A DNA stretch of 64,000 bases from Saccharomycopsis fibuligera x Saccharomycopsis cf. fibuligera (taxonomy: Eukaryota > Ascomycota > Saccharomycetes > Ascoideales > Saccharomycopsidaceae): contig CP012814.1 of assembly GCA_001936135.1 (NCBI GenBank), forward strand, positions 558,001-622,000, in the 5' to 3' direction. The position numbers were made by a program, and so were the translations under genes. The notes below the pieces were generated by a model. It was not told the origin of the DNA and searched no databases. It saw only the letters and a list, made by a program, of their open reading frames with translations. This document shows, in pieces, positions 44,108 to 58,517 of the stretch (its first letter is position 1; each line of letters opens with the position of its first letter).

Positions 44108-44842
44108 TGCGGTTTCTAGTATTAGCTAGTTAAGCGTAGTTAGTTATAGACGCTGCAATATTGAAGAAAGATACTGCCTTTAGTCGACGGACATTGATAA
44201 TTGTGCCGATCATAGTACGTCAATCATGGGCTTGCAGCTAGCTGATATGTCATCTTATTCTAGTTGCTGATCTTGGCTCATGCTGTCCATAGCTTATATT
44301 GATAACGAGAATCAATTAGGTAAGCTCATTTGAGCAAACCATCACTTGAGGCTCCAATTGGCGAAAAATTTTATTTCTTCGAGATCAAACAAGTCTCTCG
44401 CTAAACTTACACTATAGTATACGGAAGTATACGGATGACAAATATAATAAATAATAAATAGTAAAACTTAGAAAGAGACACATACTGAACTGTAATAGGA
44501 TATACTAATTGTCGCTGGAAAAAACAGATAAGTTAGCGTTTTCAAGCTTCAAGGTTGAGAAAATAGTGCAACCATTCTTCAGTAAAAGAGCAATTAGCAC
44601 TTTTCACTAACTATCTTCCAAACCACACTTTTTTTTTGTATGTATTCATTCGTAGGTTGAGCACACGCCCAAGCAGATTGATAGAGTGATAGTAATAATA
44701 AATTGATATATTAATGATAAAGCAAATGCAAATGGGACTTAAAAAATATAAAGAGAAAAACATAAAACCAAACGAGAAAAAAAAAAAAAAAAAACTAAAG
44801 AAAATAATAAAAACAGAACTTCTAGTAAAACCTCTCCCACGG
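44108..44842. other. MED31/PRP43 convergent 3' region (735 nt)
   Basis: Separates the 3' ends of MED31 (plus) and PRP43 (minus). AT-rich with an A18-type run near 44777-44794. No gene seen. Confidence 0.55.
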
Positions 44843-47654
<2,812 letters not shown>

Positions 47655-48320
47655 TCAATCCCGCTTGGGTATCCTTGACCTTGTATCCTGGGGCCTCGTT
47701 CTCTGTCTGTACTTGTTTCCGTACACTCTCTTCTGCAACACTTGCTCGCGCTCCTTGATCTTTCGTAGTCTCAACTCTTCCCGCTGTCTGGCTTTCTTGT
47801 CCTGTTCCTCTTTAGCCGCTTTCAACCCATTGTACTTGTTCACCAAATTGTTGTATTGAGCGACTTTCTTCCTATACACCGACACATCATTAGTGGACCC
47901 TTGCCACTTGGTCTCGGCCTCGGCCTCAGCCTCCTCGTCACTTGCTCCATGAGCAGCATGCGGCTCGCTTAGCAAGAGCGACGATATCTCGCTGGTCTTC
48001 ACCAAGATCTTGGCCCACTTGTCAATGAGCTCGTTGGTGACCTTGAGGCCCTCGTCCACTTTGCTGACGTTGGACTCGATAGTGTCGACACAGGTGGAAA
48101 GATCGGACAAGAGGGCGTTGATGAGCTTTAGCCTGCGGAGCTCGTCTGCTTGGGAAATGTCTTTGTTGATGTTGTTATCAGCAGCACTGTTATTATTCGA
48201 AGTAGTGGTCTGGCTCTGCTCGGGCAGCGTCGTATCAGCAAACGTGTCGCTGTTGCGGAGGTCGTCGAGACCTGCCTTGATGGCGGCTAAGTCCTTGTGT
48301 ATCCTGCTTTCGAGGGACAT
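47655..48320 (-). CDS. DUO1: DASH/Dam1 complex subunit DUO1
   Basis: Duo1 is part of the ten-subunit DASH ring that holds kinetochores to microtubule plus ends. The 221-residue protein starts at ATG 48320 (MSLESRIHKD); an earlier ATG at 48368 would add a hydrophobic stretch not typical of the family. Residues about 60-125 match the Duo1 core: a leucine-rich coiled-coil segment with ELRRLKLINALLSDL, then TNELIDKWAKILVKT. A KWQGSTNDVSVYR segment follows, then a strongly charged helix rich in Arg, Glu and Lys (about 160-200) and an Arg-rich tail. Dam1 is the other DASH subunit with a charged tail, but the core motif fits Duo1 better. It is divergent from PCS60. Confidence 0.85.
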   Translation of the reverse strand: MSLESRIHKDLAAIKAGLDDLRNSDTFADTTLPEQSQTTTSNNNSAADNNINKDISQADELRRLKLINALLSDLSTCVDTIESNVSKVDEGLKVTNELIDKWAKILVKTSEISSLLLSEPHAAHGASDEEAEAEAETKWQGSTNDVSVYRKKVAQYNNLVNKYNGLKAAKEEQDKKARQREELRLRKIKEREQVLQKRVYGNKYRQRTRPQDTRSRIPKRD

Positions 48321-48623
48321 ATCTATTCTCGCTGTTACTATTACTATTACTATTACCGCCGCTGCCACCTTCTGTCAATCTCTTCTCTTCTCTTCTCGTG
48401 TATTGTTGTTGTCTGTTTTGTTTGTTTGTTTTTGATTCTTGTTAGTAGTGCATTTAGTATTCACGGTGGTGTTTGTGGTGTCCTGTAGTACTTTAGTATC
48501 TATATCACATGCCAAGTATTTATCATCTCTTACTAATTCAGTATTTGTCAATTACGTAATATTCGCTGTCATCCACTGTTCCGAGCCATCAAGCAACTAC
48601 AACTACAACTATAACTATTTATA

Positions 48624-48656
<33 letters not shown>

Positions 48657-48686
48657 TATCTTATCTCACCAACTTCTCAACCAAAA
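48321..48686. promoter_or_regulatory. DUO1/PCS60 divergent promoter (366 nt)
   Basis: Short bidirectional region with repeated TTACTA words beside DUO1, a repeated CAACTA/TAACTA segment and a (CT)n tract at about 48626-48656 just before the PCS60 start. No clear TATA box. Confidence 0.55.
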
Positions 48687-50297
48687 ATGTCCACATTCAT
48701 TGACGCAATCAAGCTCAGCGATAACCAGGCGGTGGTCATCCCCAATGGCCCCCAGGTCACTTATAACCAGCTCGCCTACAACATCAAGCGCTTGCAAGAG
48801 ATCTTCACCAACCGCAAGTCGCCTTTGAGCAACACTGCTTCACAAGCAGCTATTGGCATTTCCATTCCAAACAGCTTGGAGTTCGTCGCAGTATTCTTGT
48901 CCATTACCAACACCGCAAGAATCGCTGCTCCTTTGAATTTCAACTACAAGAAGACCGAGTTTGACTTTTATTTGGGCGATTTGGACGCTAAAGCAATTTT
49001 TGTGCCCCGGGGATTCAAGCAACAACAACTGCCAGTGCCAGCAATTGTTCAAAGTGCTATTGATCACAACGCTTACATTATCGAAACTTGGTTCTGCCCA
49101 AACACCAAGCAAATCGAATATGCTATCTACGATTCTTCATCTAGCAGCGGCAGTGAACCAATCTTCTTGTCTAGAAAAGAAATTCCAGCATCTTTTTCGC
49201 ATGAACCATTGGCTAAGTTCACTGGCAATGCTTCACCTCAGGACATTGCTTTGATCTTGCACACCTCAGGCACCACCGGTAGACCCAAAGCCGTCCCATT
49301 GACTCACGACAACATCACCAGTTCAATGCGTATTATTTCCAATACCTATGATTTGAACCATCAGGACAAGACATATGTGGTGATGCCGCTATTCCACGTC
49401 CATGGTCTCATTGGCGCATTGCTATCCACCTTGTACAGCGGTGGCACGGCTATCGTTGCTCCCAAGTTCTCAGCTCATCAATTTTGGAAAGATTTCGTTA
49501 ACTATAAAGCTACTTGGTATTCCGCAGTGCCTACCATTCACCAAATTTTGCTAAAGACTCCACTTCCAGCAAGGGACCAGTTCCCAAATATCCGATTCAT
49601 TAGATCCTGCTCTTCTGCGTTGGCACCTGCAAATTTGGAAAAATTGGAAAAGACATTTAAAGCACCTGTGGTGGAAGCAATGGGGATGACCGAGTGTGCC
49701 CATTGCGTTACTTCCAACAATTTGCCTGAAAAGGGCCAAAGAAAACCAGGCACGGTGGGCCAACCTCATGGTGTGGAAATTGTCATCTTGGACGATAATA
49801 GCAACAAACTTTCTCAGGGCAAAATCGGGGAAGTGTCCATCAAGGGCCAAAACGTCACTAAGGGATACCTTAACAACCCCAAGGCCAACGCTGAGAATTT
49901 CACTGCTGGGTATTTTAGAACTGGAGATCAAGGATATTTCGACAAGGACCACTTTTTGATCTTGACGGGACGCATCAAGGAATTGATTAACCGCGGAGGT
50001 GAAAAGATTTCTCCAATTGAGCTTGATAATGTGATGTTGACACATCCCAAAGTTGCTGAAGCAGTGTCATTTGGTTCTGACGATGAAAAATACGGCCAAG
50101 CAGTGAACGCTGCCATTGTGGTGGCTCAGGGCCAAAAACTTGATGAGAAGGAGCTCAAGGAGTATTTGTCTCTGAAATTGTCTGCTTTCAAAGTGCCGGA
50201 ACGCTTCTTTTTTGTTGATAAACTACCAAAGACTCCTACCGGGAAGATCCAAAGAAGAACGTTGCCTAAGGTGTTTGGGGTCAAACCAAAGTTGTGA
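48687..50297 (+). CDS. PCS60: Peroxisomal acyl-CoA/oxalyl-CoA synthetase (PCS60/FAT2)
   Basis: Pcs60 is an AMP-forming ligase of the ANL superfamily that activates an acid to its CoA thioester. In yeast it acts as an oxalyl-CoA synthetase found in and on peroxisomes. The 536-residue protein has the P-loop-like HTSGTTGRPKAV (from about residue 193), the MPLFHVHG and MGMTE segments, the YFRTGDQGYFD motif, the hinge LTGRIKELINRGGEKI and the catalytic Lys in PTGKIQRR (about 519). Length and motif order match the family. The C-terminus is Pro-Lys-Leu rather than the canonical Ser-Lys-Leu of peroxisomal targeting signal 1. Two in-frame CTG codons occur, both at variable positions. Confidence 0.93.
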   Translation: MSTFIDAIKLSDNQAVVIPNGPQVTYNQLAYNIKRLQEIFTNRKSPLSNTASQAAIGISIPNSLEFVAVFLSITNTARIAAPLNFNYKKTEFDFYLGDLDAKAIFVPRGFKQQQLPVPAIVQSAIDHNAYIIETWFCPNTKQIEYAIYDSSSSSGSEPIFLSRKEIPASFSHEPLAKFTGNASPQDIALILHTSGTTGRPKAVPLTHDNITSSMRIISNTYDLNHQDKTYVVMPLFHVHGLIGALLSTLYSGGTAIVAPKFSAHQFWKDFVNYKATWYSAVPTIHQILLKTPLPARDQFPNIRFIRSCSSALAPANLEKLEKTFKAPVVEAMGMTECAHCVTSNNLPEKGQRKPGTVGQPHGVEIVILDDNSNKLSQGKIGEVSIKGQNVTKGYLNNPKANAENFTAGYFRTGDQGYFDKDHFLILTGRIKELINRGGEKISPIELDNVMLTHPKVAEAVSFGSDDEKYGQAVNAAIVVAQGQKLDEKELKEYLSLKLSAFKVPERFFFVDKLPKTPTGKIQRRTLPKVFGVKPKL

Positions 50298-50663
50298 GTG
50301 GAAAAATTGGCAGTTATTGGTTATTCAGGATACTTTTTGTTTTTTTCGTTTTCTGTCCAACTAGGTATATAATGTCATTATAGTTTATTGCATAGTGTAT
50401 AGGCAATTTATGGATACTGGATATTGCATGAGCTGTTGTAGATGGTGTAGCAGTAGCAGTAGTAGTAGTAGTAGTAGCAGCAGCAGTGCGAAGAGAAAAA
50501 TTAAAATTAAAACAAAAATACGCGCCCTTCATCGCTCATCGCCACTCATCTTCTCTCCATCAACGCCATCCACAACGGCAATGGCCACTCTCTTCTAACC
50601 AGCTACATCAGCTACTCCCAAATCCTTGCTGTCTATATAAATATATAACAGTATTCTTTTGGT
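50298..50663. promoter_or_regulatory. PCS60 3' end and promoter of the BRE4-like gene (366 nt)
   Basis: Contains an (AGT)n/(AGC)n trinucleotide stretch at about 50452-50485 and TATATAAATATATAAC at 50634-50649, which lies only about 20 nt before the next ATG. No gene seen. Confidence 0.5.
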
Positions 50664-51111
50664 ATGCCCTTCGACCAGGTACGCAGAGCCAGTTCTAAGG
50701 CCTCGTTGCTCAAGAGAAGGGAATCGGCAAACTCGTTGTACAGGGCCAATAACAATATCAACAGCAGCAGTAAGAGCGATTCTAATTCAAGTACAGCCAA
50801 TACTAATCCAAACACAAATGCTAATAGCCATGCTGCCAGTACCGACAACTTGATAAATGGCAATGACAACAACAAGGGCGATGGCAATGGCAACATTCAT
50901 GAAAATCTCATTGACAAGTTTCAGTTAAACGAGATTTACTCGCGTATCATTGGCAATAGCTCAGTAATCATCCCAGAAACTGGTGAAACTTCACATCATC
51001 ACTCTTTTCATTTGGTTCCTGATGAACATGATGAGCCTGACTCGGTATGTTCATCGTTGCTTACCAATGACCCAAATCAAAATCAAAATCAAAATCACCA
51101 TAATAGCCCCA

Positions 51112-51160
<49 letters not shown>

Positions 51161-54100
51161 CCATTTTTGGCAAAATGGTTACGGCAACGCTGACAATGGG
51201 TACTTGTTGCCTACCACAGTAGTGCCGACTTATCGGCTCTCCATAACACAAAAGATCAAACACCATTTGGCCAACTTTCTTTACAAGGTAACGTCTCTAC
51301 TCTACGGCATATTCCGCTACTTTGCCAGCTACTGCACCCAGGACATTTTAAAATGCGCCATTGCCTACTTCATCGCGTCCCTTGGGGTCTACTGTACCCC
51401 ACTATCGCGAATCTTGGGCCAAAGTGACAATAAACATCTAGTGGCTACCGTTGCCGTGTATTTCCATCCTTCACGAACCATTGGCTCAATGCACCAGTCA
51501 ATCATATTTATTGCAATTTCGCTATTTTACAGTTTTTTTGTGAGCTTTTTCTGCTCTGCGCTAGCTAGTTACATGTTCAATATCGGCGAGGATGAAATCA
51601 GCTATTTCATCAACGTTATCGTCGTTAGCATTGCGTTGAGCGTAGTTAGCGTGTTTAAGCAAAAAGTTGGTAAGCAGACTTTTAACGTTGCTTGTTCCTT
51701 AGCCTCGACATCAATGATCTCGACCATTGTTAAAGAAGGCAGCAGAAACACAGGGGAGATCCCGTTGGATAGATTGAACTCGGTGTTTCGGATTGTGGTG
51801 TTTGGCGCATTGATTTCCATTACCCTTTGTTATGTATTATGGCCGCGCAGTGCAAAGACTGCGTTGAAGCAAAATTTGAATGAATCCTACTATTTAATGA
51901 GTGACTTGTTGTCGCTCTTGTCGGATAAGTTCCTTAGCGGTAAAGATATCCATGAGTTGGTGATCAACAATATTGAAGAACAGTTGAAGAAAAATGCCAA
52001 AAAGTTGAAAAGTAGCCTTGAGGAGACCAAGTACGAATTGCTTGTTAATGGTAGGGAGGTTGAGTATCATCAATTGGCCAAATTGGTGGGGTCGACAATT
52101 GTGTTGAAGCGATACTTGGCAGGGTTGAAGATTTGTACAAGCATGCAGCATAAACTTCTTGAAGAGTATGAAGAGAAGCAGAAAAATAAGTTACTGGCAA
52201 AACAACAACAACAGCAACAGCAACAACAAAGACAAAAACAAAAACAGCAACTAGCTACTTCTCGTGCCGTCAGTGGCGCTCTGGGTCAAGATTTTTCGAT
52301 TTTTGGTGACAGATCCCTGGGATTAAACATGAAATCGGATTTCAATGGCTCAAGTGAAAGCATTATCGCTGATAATGCCAATGACCATAATGATGATACC
52401 ACTGAGACGAGCAGCCAGCAGCAAAGTACCTCGTTGGAAGGCGATCTCGGCAATAATGAAAATGCTGAAGAAGAAGATGGAATTATCAATGCGGCACAAT
52501 TATTTAACTTGTTTATTTTTCATCTTGGCCCACCTTTGAAATCCTTTTCCTATACACTACGAGAAATCTTAGACAACATTCCCTTTGACCAAAACGAGCC
52601 ATTCCTTGCCGTCAACACTAGCCAATACTTTTGCAGTTTGAGCCTCGCTAGGGATTTGTTCAACCGTAAACAACTAGAAGTGATGAAAAAAGTATACAAT
52701 GAAAAACTATTTGAATTGATTGAAGGCGAAAAACTGAAGGCGGATGAAGAGGAAGTTGCGGCTTCCTGCTTCAATTTTGCATACTCTTTGATTGAATATT
52801 CTACTGAGTTGAGCAAAGTATTAGAAGTGGTTGAGGATTATGGGATTTATATCGAGAATGGAAGACGAAGTTATGAGTGGCTCAAGTTTTGGAAATGGGG
52901 TAGGTCTGCTGATGCTGCTAATATATCTGCTGAAAATGGGAATGTTAATCCAAAGTACACATATGTGGCCAATGAACAACGACCACGTTTAAACATTTTC
53001 AAACCTAGCAATCCAAATAGTCAAAATAATTGCAATGGCGACCAAACTAACACGGAAAGCGTCGCCAATAACGATGCCAATAGCAATCCATTATCAAAAT
53101 CCCACTCTGCCAGTTTGATTGCTAGAATCCGTTACAAAGCATGGAGATTTTTCAGTCTAGCAAGGAGATCAGATTTCCAGTTCGGCATTCGCGTAGGCAT
53201 TGGCGCCTTTTTTCTCTCATCGATCGCGTTTTTCCCACAAACCAAGGAATTTTTCGCTAATTGGAGACTTGAATGGGCTCTAGTGATCTACTCAATAATG
53301 ATGAACAAATCTGTTGGCGGCACACAAATGACGGTGAAATGGAGAATCATTGGCACATTTTTGGGTGCCACAGTGGCTGTCTGCACATGGGAACTATTCA
53401 GCGGTGAAGTTTGGGCGCTTGCGCTCGTGGGATTTATTATTTCCATCCCTTCGTTTTACATCATTTTAAAATGGGATAAGTTTAACGCATATGGTCGATT
53501 CATCCTCTTGACTTACAATTTAACCGCATTGTACAGTTACAGTATGACTCAGGACGAAGAGGAAGATGATCGAGAAGGTGGGAATATTCCCTTGATTCAC
53601 GAGATTGGATTTCACCGATTTGTTAGTGTTAGCATTGGGGTCATTTGGGCAATGTTTATAACTACTTTTGTGTTACCTCAGAGCGCCCGCAGTAGGTTGA
53701 AGAAAGGCTTGTCTTTGCTTTGGCTACAGTTGGGAATTTTATGGAATAGTGATCCGTTGAAGTACAAGTATAAAACTGATGAATATTTTGGTATTCCAGA
53801 CAATAGGGCTACCGGCAACACTGAACCAAATGGTGTTAATATTAATGTTGCAGCAAATAATGGTAAAGAATTTCAATTAGTAGGCATCCATGATAATTTT
53901 CACGTTTACGAACTCTTCAGTGAGCTAGAAACCCTCTGTTCTCAAGCACCCATGGAGCTTCGCGTCAAAGGACCCTTTGATAGTGCCACCTTCAAGACGC
54001 TTTTAAATGCCTCCGAGACAATCATCAACTCTATTGAAAACATCAACATGATTATCGCTAAAGATCCAGTATTAACCCCAGGAAGAGCATATGTTTTGGA

Positions 54101-54542
54101 CTGCATCAAGCTGGAAAGAGAAGAATTGGAAGGTAGAATGCTTTTGAATTTTTACATGATTGCGTCAGCTATGAAGTTGGGTTTACCATTGCCTACTAAG
54201 GGTGTGAGTACTGAACATTCAAAGGATCGGATGTTGGCAAAGTTGGCGGAGGTCAGAAAGATGCAAAAAAGGGGTGCTGGTGCTGGTGCGATAACAGAGG
54301 CAACAGCAGCGGCAAAAACAGCAGAGAAAGGGGCAGGAGCTGGAAGAGTCGGAGTAGTAGAAAACAAAAACAAAAGAAAAAGTGAAGAAAAATTGCAACC
54401 GATTGAAATTGAAGATGACGATTTTGCGCTAGTTTATTCTTATGTTTTGTTATCGTCACAAATTGGGGAAGAAATTGATCGGATTATTGATTTGGTTAAA
54501 GTCTTGTTTGAACAAGTTACACCAGAGGAGCTCAAATTGTGA
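50664..54542 (+). CDS. BRE4-like multispanning membrane protein (fungal ArAE/FUSC family)
   Basis: The 1,292-residue protein has a disordered Asn/Ser/Gln-rich N-terminus with a 15-residue poly-Gln (CAG)15 at 51114-51158. A cluster of about six membrane spans follows at residues 215-400, including the family-typical KHLVATVAVYFHPSRTIGS and CSLASTSMISTIVKEGS, then a cytosolic segment with coiled coil and Gln-rich insert. A second membrane cluster is at about 830-1010, and a final cytosolic domain has Ala/Gly and Lys-rich inserts. This duplicated layout matches the S. cerevisiae Bre4 group, whose loss fragments vacuoles and causes brefeldin A sensitivity; the transported substrate is unknown. 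CTG codons occur in frame at several sites. Family assignment is firm in outline, but orthology to BRE4 itself is inferred. Confidence 0.88.
51114..51158 (+). repeat. (CAG)15 trinucleotide repeat in coding sequence
   Basis: Pure CAG tract coding 15 glutamines near residue 151 of the BRE4-like protein; expected to vary in length between strains. Confidence 0.95.
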
Positions 54543-56632
54543 GTTTTTGTTATTGTTTCTTTAGTTTATTTGCTTTATTTATTTAGCCGGACAGTCTTTT
54601 GTTGAGCTTTTGTTTATCTTTCATATTCCTTTAATGGTCTATCTGTTTTCTGATATTTTTGCATTTTCGTTTTTGTTTACTTTTTTCGTCTTTTCTTCGT
54701 TATAGTTAGTTAGCTACCTACTTACTCGGCTTTTTCTTCTTCTTTTCTTTTGTTCACTACTCATTTTTTCAAAAATTAAAAAAAAAAAAAAAGTTTTGGT
54801 TTTTATTTTACTTTTTCAAACCTGTGCTGCCTTCCTAAGATCTAAGAACTATCCCTAGCCATGACATGGGTTCAAACTTCAAAGTTCAGTACTTCTTGTA
54901 GTATATGTTTATATACTACAGTATACCAAATACAGCGCAGAATCTTTTGTTCAAAAAAAGAAAAAAGAAACGCTTTGTTATTAAATAGTTGCATTGGCGT
55001 TATGTTGCGCTAATTTGATCTAGACCTTGCTCTGCATGGAACTGGAAAAACTCGGACTTAAGTGCAATACTCATCTCATCTCATCTCATCTCATCTCTTC
55101 GCGTGCAGTGGAGCGCATCTCCATCACTTTACCTGAGCTTAAACCCCATCAGTAGTTTTTGTATACTTACACATATTCCTTCAGAGAGTCATCATCTTGA
55201 CTAAATATAAAAAAACTTCATGGGTGTGAATTTTTTATAGCTATATTTTATTGAGAAACAAACGATGTTTGGCCGTGCTCGTTGGTGAGTGGGGTCCGGA
55301 GCCAATAAATAAATTTTGTAGATTCACTCCAATTAGTTGAAAGTAAAATCATACAACCATTTCTAGAAGTGAATAAGTCAGTAAAAAAGCACACTTAAAC
55401 TAAGAGCTTCTTCTCAAATTTATTTATGCTAGTTCAAACGCTGTCATAGTTGTACATTCGTTAAAAATGAAACGTATATGGCATCCTGGTCGTATTTCAT
55501 TGTCTAAGCCTCGTTGTCTCTCAATAGCAATATCGGTCCAACTCTCTATAATATCAAAATATACTATACCCAGCATCTTGAACAAGCATGTATTCCAATT
55601 TGTTCAAAACCTATTATTATCTTTAGCCCTCTTATAACAAGTGGTAGACCCTGTAAATAAATTTCCAAAATTCGAAAAACTGAGAAAGTATAGAAACAGG
55701 TGTCTCCATTCAATGTGTTCTGCAAGAGTGTGACACGTCTTGAGTAAGTCCACCACCATCTTAAACTCTTCATGAGTAATATTTCTGGGTCCGTTTGTTT
55801 CTATTCGTGATTGTTCAAGTTTATGGCTATATTAGCGAAACGTAATCAACATGCTAATAGAGCTTTCATCTCGAAATGTTCCAGAGTAGTTTTTTTCGAC
55901 ACCCGTTATAAACGTCATACATGTCTGTTAGTCTTAGCATTATAGCTTAGCACCATAAATACGAAAATTATACGACAGAACATTTATCGTATCCTATTTG
56001 CATCAAATACGCCCTTACAGCATTGTCTGGAGACAATTAAGAAATTCGCTAACGAGCTAACGAGTCGCCAACGGCGATTTTGCATCATGTAGGCTTATGC
56101 GGCTCAAAAGCTCGCTTGCAGTAAGTCAATTTTTTATTAACACCAAGGTCAACATCTAAATCAAAATTGGAGAGTAAATGTTGCTGTTTAAAAAGAAAAA
56201 CTTTTCTAGAAAAATAAAAAATAAAAAAAAAAAAAAAAAAAGAACTCGCAAAATATACAATAACATTTGGCGCATCTCTTTGTCTTTGTCTTTGTCTGTC
56301 GGTGTACTCGGCGTATTTGAACTACGGGGACTCGTTGAGCCCATTTATCTATACTTAGCGCAAGTGCAGATTGAAAACATATACATACGGACAGGGAAAC
56401 TATAGATGTATTTCTAGCATGCATATTGTGTCGCTGAAATGCAAACTGCCCAAGTCTTGATAAGTCCTGCTCTGCTCAACTATGGTCTTTCAATTATTTC
56501 ATTGAAGAAGATCTATATATACTTTGCACTAAATTCTATTCAGGAAATAACGACAGCACCCAAAAGATAACAAGTATAACAGTATAATCATCATTTCAAA
56601 ATGACAAATAATTCCGCTGTAAAGCAACTTGC
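54543..56632. other. Long convergent gene-free region (2.1 kb)
   Basis: Lies between the 3' ends of the BRE4-like gene and the ADH6-type gene. It has an A14-type run near 54778-54793, a (TCATC)n array at about 55071-55096, a (CTTTGT)n stretch near 56277-56297 and an A-run near 56224-56242. No open frame with recognisable content and no tRNA-like box were found. Confidence 0.5.
55071..55096 (+). repeat. Pentanucleotide (TCATC)n array
   Basis: About five to six units of CATCT in a row in the convergent gap. Confidence 0.9.
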
Positions 56633-57739
56633 TTAAGCATTGAAAGCCTTATCGAAATCAGTCAACACAACTCTATATTTGACATTATTGGTGTGACATT
56701 TCTCCAAACCTTCCTTAACTCCCTTTTCAGAAATTGGAATAGCTTCATACCAGGCACCGATGTTCTTTTTAGCAGCCAAATCCAACATTTCAAGAAGTTC
56801 GTGTCTGCTACCCAAGTGAGAAGAACTCAAGGAAGAAGCATTACTAATAAAAGAGCTTGGACCCACAGTGAATGGTTCTTCTGGCAAACCAACAGCAACA
56901 AAAGCACCACCCACTTTCAAGGTGGACAAGTATGAACCAAGATCAAAGTTACTACTTGAGTTAGCAGTAGAAACAATAAAGTCTAAATTGAACTTCAATG
57001 GCACATTCCAACCTTCCTTTTCAGTAGCAATGTAGTGATCAGCACCTAATTTCAAAGCATCTTCCTTCTTCTTTTCAGATCTTGAGAAAACGTAAACTTC
57101 AGCGCCGAGAGCCTTAGCGAACTGAATGGCAAAATGACCCAAACCACCAATACCAACAATACCAACTTTTTTACCTGGACCAGCACCATTTCTAACTAAT
57201 GGAGAGTAAGTGGTGATACCGGCACAAAGCATTGGAGCAGCACTTTCAGTCTTCAAAGAGTCAGGGATTTTAAAAACAAAGTATTCGTGAGCTCTAATGT
57301 GAGAAGCATAACCGCCAAAGGTTTTGTCACCTTCAGCTTTACCAGCTTCTTTAGGGTAAACATGGTTATAAGTGTGCACAAGTTTATCACAGTAAACTTC
57401 ATTTTGAGTGCTGCATGGAATACAGTCATCTTTTAAACATGCCCAGATTTGAGCACCAACCCCAACTCTGTCACCAATGTTAACAGTGCTGACTTTGTCA
57501 CCTTTCTTGACAACAGTACCAATAATTTCATGGCCAACGACTAACGGCAAAGTTCTTTTACCCCAGCCGCCGGTGGCGGTATGGACATCAGACCCACAAA
57601 TACCGCAAGCATCAATCTTGACATCAATATCGTAGTCGTCAAAAGTCTTTGGAGCGTAAGAAACTTTTTGAGTACTGGACCATTTGTCAGATGCTGGGTC
57701 GGTAATGGCAAAACCTTCAAAAGTTTCCGGGTATCCCAT
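56633..57739 (-). CDS. NADPH-dependent medium-chain alcohol dehydrogenase (ADH6/ADH7 type)
   Basis: Enzymes of this cinnamyl-alcohol dehydrogenase group reduce a broad range of aldehydes with NADPH in the cytosol and help detoxify them. The 368-residue protein has catalytic-zinc ligands Cys45 (with ACGICGSDVH), His70-Glu71 in GHEI, and Cys172. The four structural-zinc cysteines are at 101, 106, 109 and 117. The Rossmann motif GIGGLG is at 196-201, followed by VFSRSEKKK, whose Ser/Arg/Lys residues fit NADPH over NADH. Length matches Adh6 (360 aa). It cannot be separated into ADH6 or ADH7 from sequence alone. A TATAAATA about 205 nt upstream and a 2-kb upstream gap suggest regulated expression. 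Confidence 0.93.
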   Translation of the reverse strand: MGYPETFEGFAITDPASDKWSSTQKVSYAPKTFDDYDIDVKIDACGICGSDVHTATGGWGKRTLPLVVGHEIIGTVVKKGDKVSTVNIGDRVGVGAQIWACLKDDCIPCSTQNEVYCDKLVHTYNHVYPKEAGKAEGDKTFGGYASHIRAHEYFVFKIPDSLKTESAAPMLCAGITTYSPLVRNGAGPGKKVGIVGIGGLGHFAIQFAKALGAEVYVFSRSEKKKEDALKLGADHYIATEKEGWNVPLKFNLDFIVSTANSSSNFDLGSYLSTLKVGGAFVAVGLPEEPFTVGPSSFISNASSLSSSHLGSRHELLEMLDLAAKKNIGAWYEAIPISEKGVKEGLEKCHTNNVKYRVVLTDFDKAFNA

Positions 57740-57943
57740 TGTGTATTATTGCTTTGATTTGATTATAAAGAGAGTAAATTAAGAATTATGATTAGTAAGA
57801 GTTTCTGAAACTAGTCAATCCAGTGTCTATAGTGATGATTGATGGCCAGTTGTTGCTAAAAAAAAACAATGAGCAAAAGAGAATTTTTTTTTTTTTCAAA
57901 GTTGCTGATTTTTATCCAGAAACTGGGTGTCAATTGATAGAGC

Positions 57944-57951
57944 TATTTATA
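57944..57951 (-). promoter_or_regulatory. TATA box of the ADH6-type gene
   Basis: On the minus strand this reads TATAAATA, about 205-212 nt before the ATG at 57739, a normal distance for an inducible yeast promoter. Confidence 0.55.
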
Positions 57952-58508
57952 TGGTGAGGATCCCAGAACGAAAGACAAACAGCAAGAAACAAGAAAAATG
58001 TCTCGACGACTGCTCAACCTTATATTTATGCTCACTTGCATGCGTGCGTGTGGAACCCGGCCCCGGGGGTAGCCCTCGCAGTTCCGAACAATGAAGTTTC
58101 GTCTACAAATAGCCTATTGCCTGTCTGGCGATATCGCTTCAATCCGATCGCTGCCACTAGGATTTGCCCCTCGGACTTTGCTCTGTTACGGTGAGACATG
58201 GGTTACCCTCGGAGAAAGAAGTTCGATTGGAATTGCAGCTCCGGAAAAACTCTCGCATGAGACTACTTTTCTGTGCGTCATAGAGTTGCTTATAGGGTGG
58301 GACCGAGACACGTCGAGCTTTCTAACCCATAGGTCTCCTCCATTTACTTTATTTTTGTCAATTATTTTCCTAACAGTCGCTAGATGACTCTCAAAAAGAA
58401 ATTGGGCATCCGCAACCCAAGGGTTAAGTTTGAAGGCAGTATCTGTGTAGTTGTGACTATGAATATCTATCAGACAACAGAAAGGTTGATAATTTGTCGA
58501 TCGAGAGT

Positions 58509-58517
58509 TATATAAAG
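58509..58517 (+). promoter_or_regulatory. Orphan TATA box candidate
   Basis: TATATAAAG on the plus strand, followed about 80 nt later by ACAGGTAAGC, which resembles a 5' splice site. No plus-strand gene follows within the window. It may start an antisense or non-coding transcript. Confidence 0.25.

Noticed and set aside
58091-58387. 98-codon open frame in the GC-rich island upstream of ADH
   Set aside because: No family resemblance; its length is explained by the lower stop-codon frequency in GC-rich DNA.
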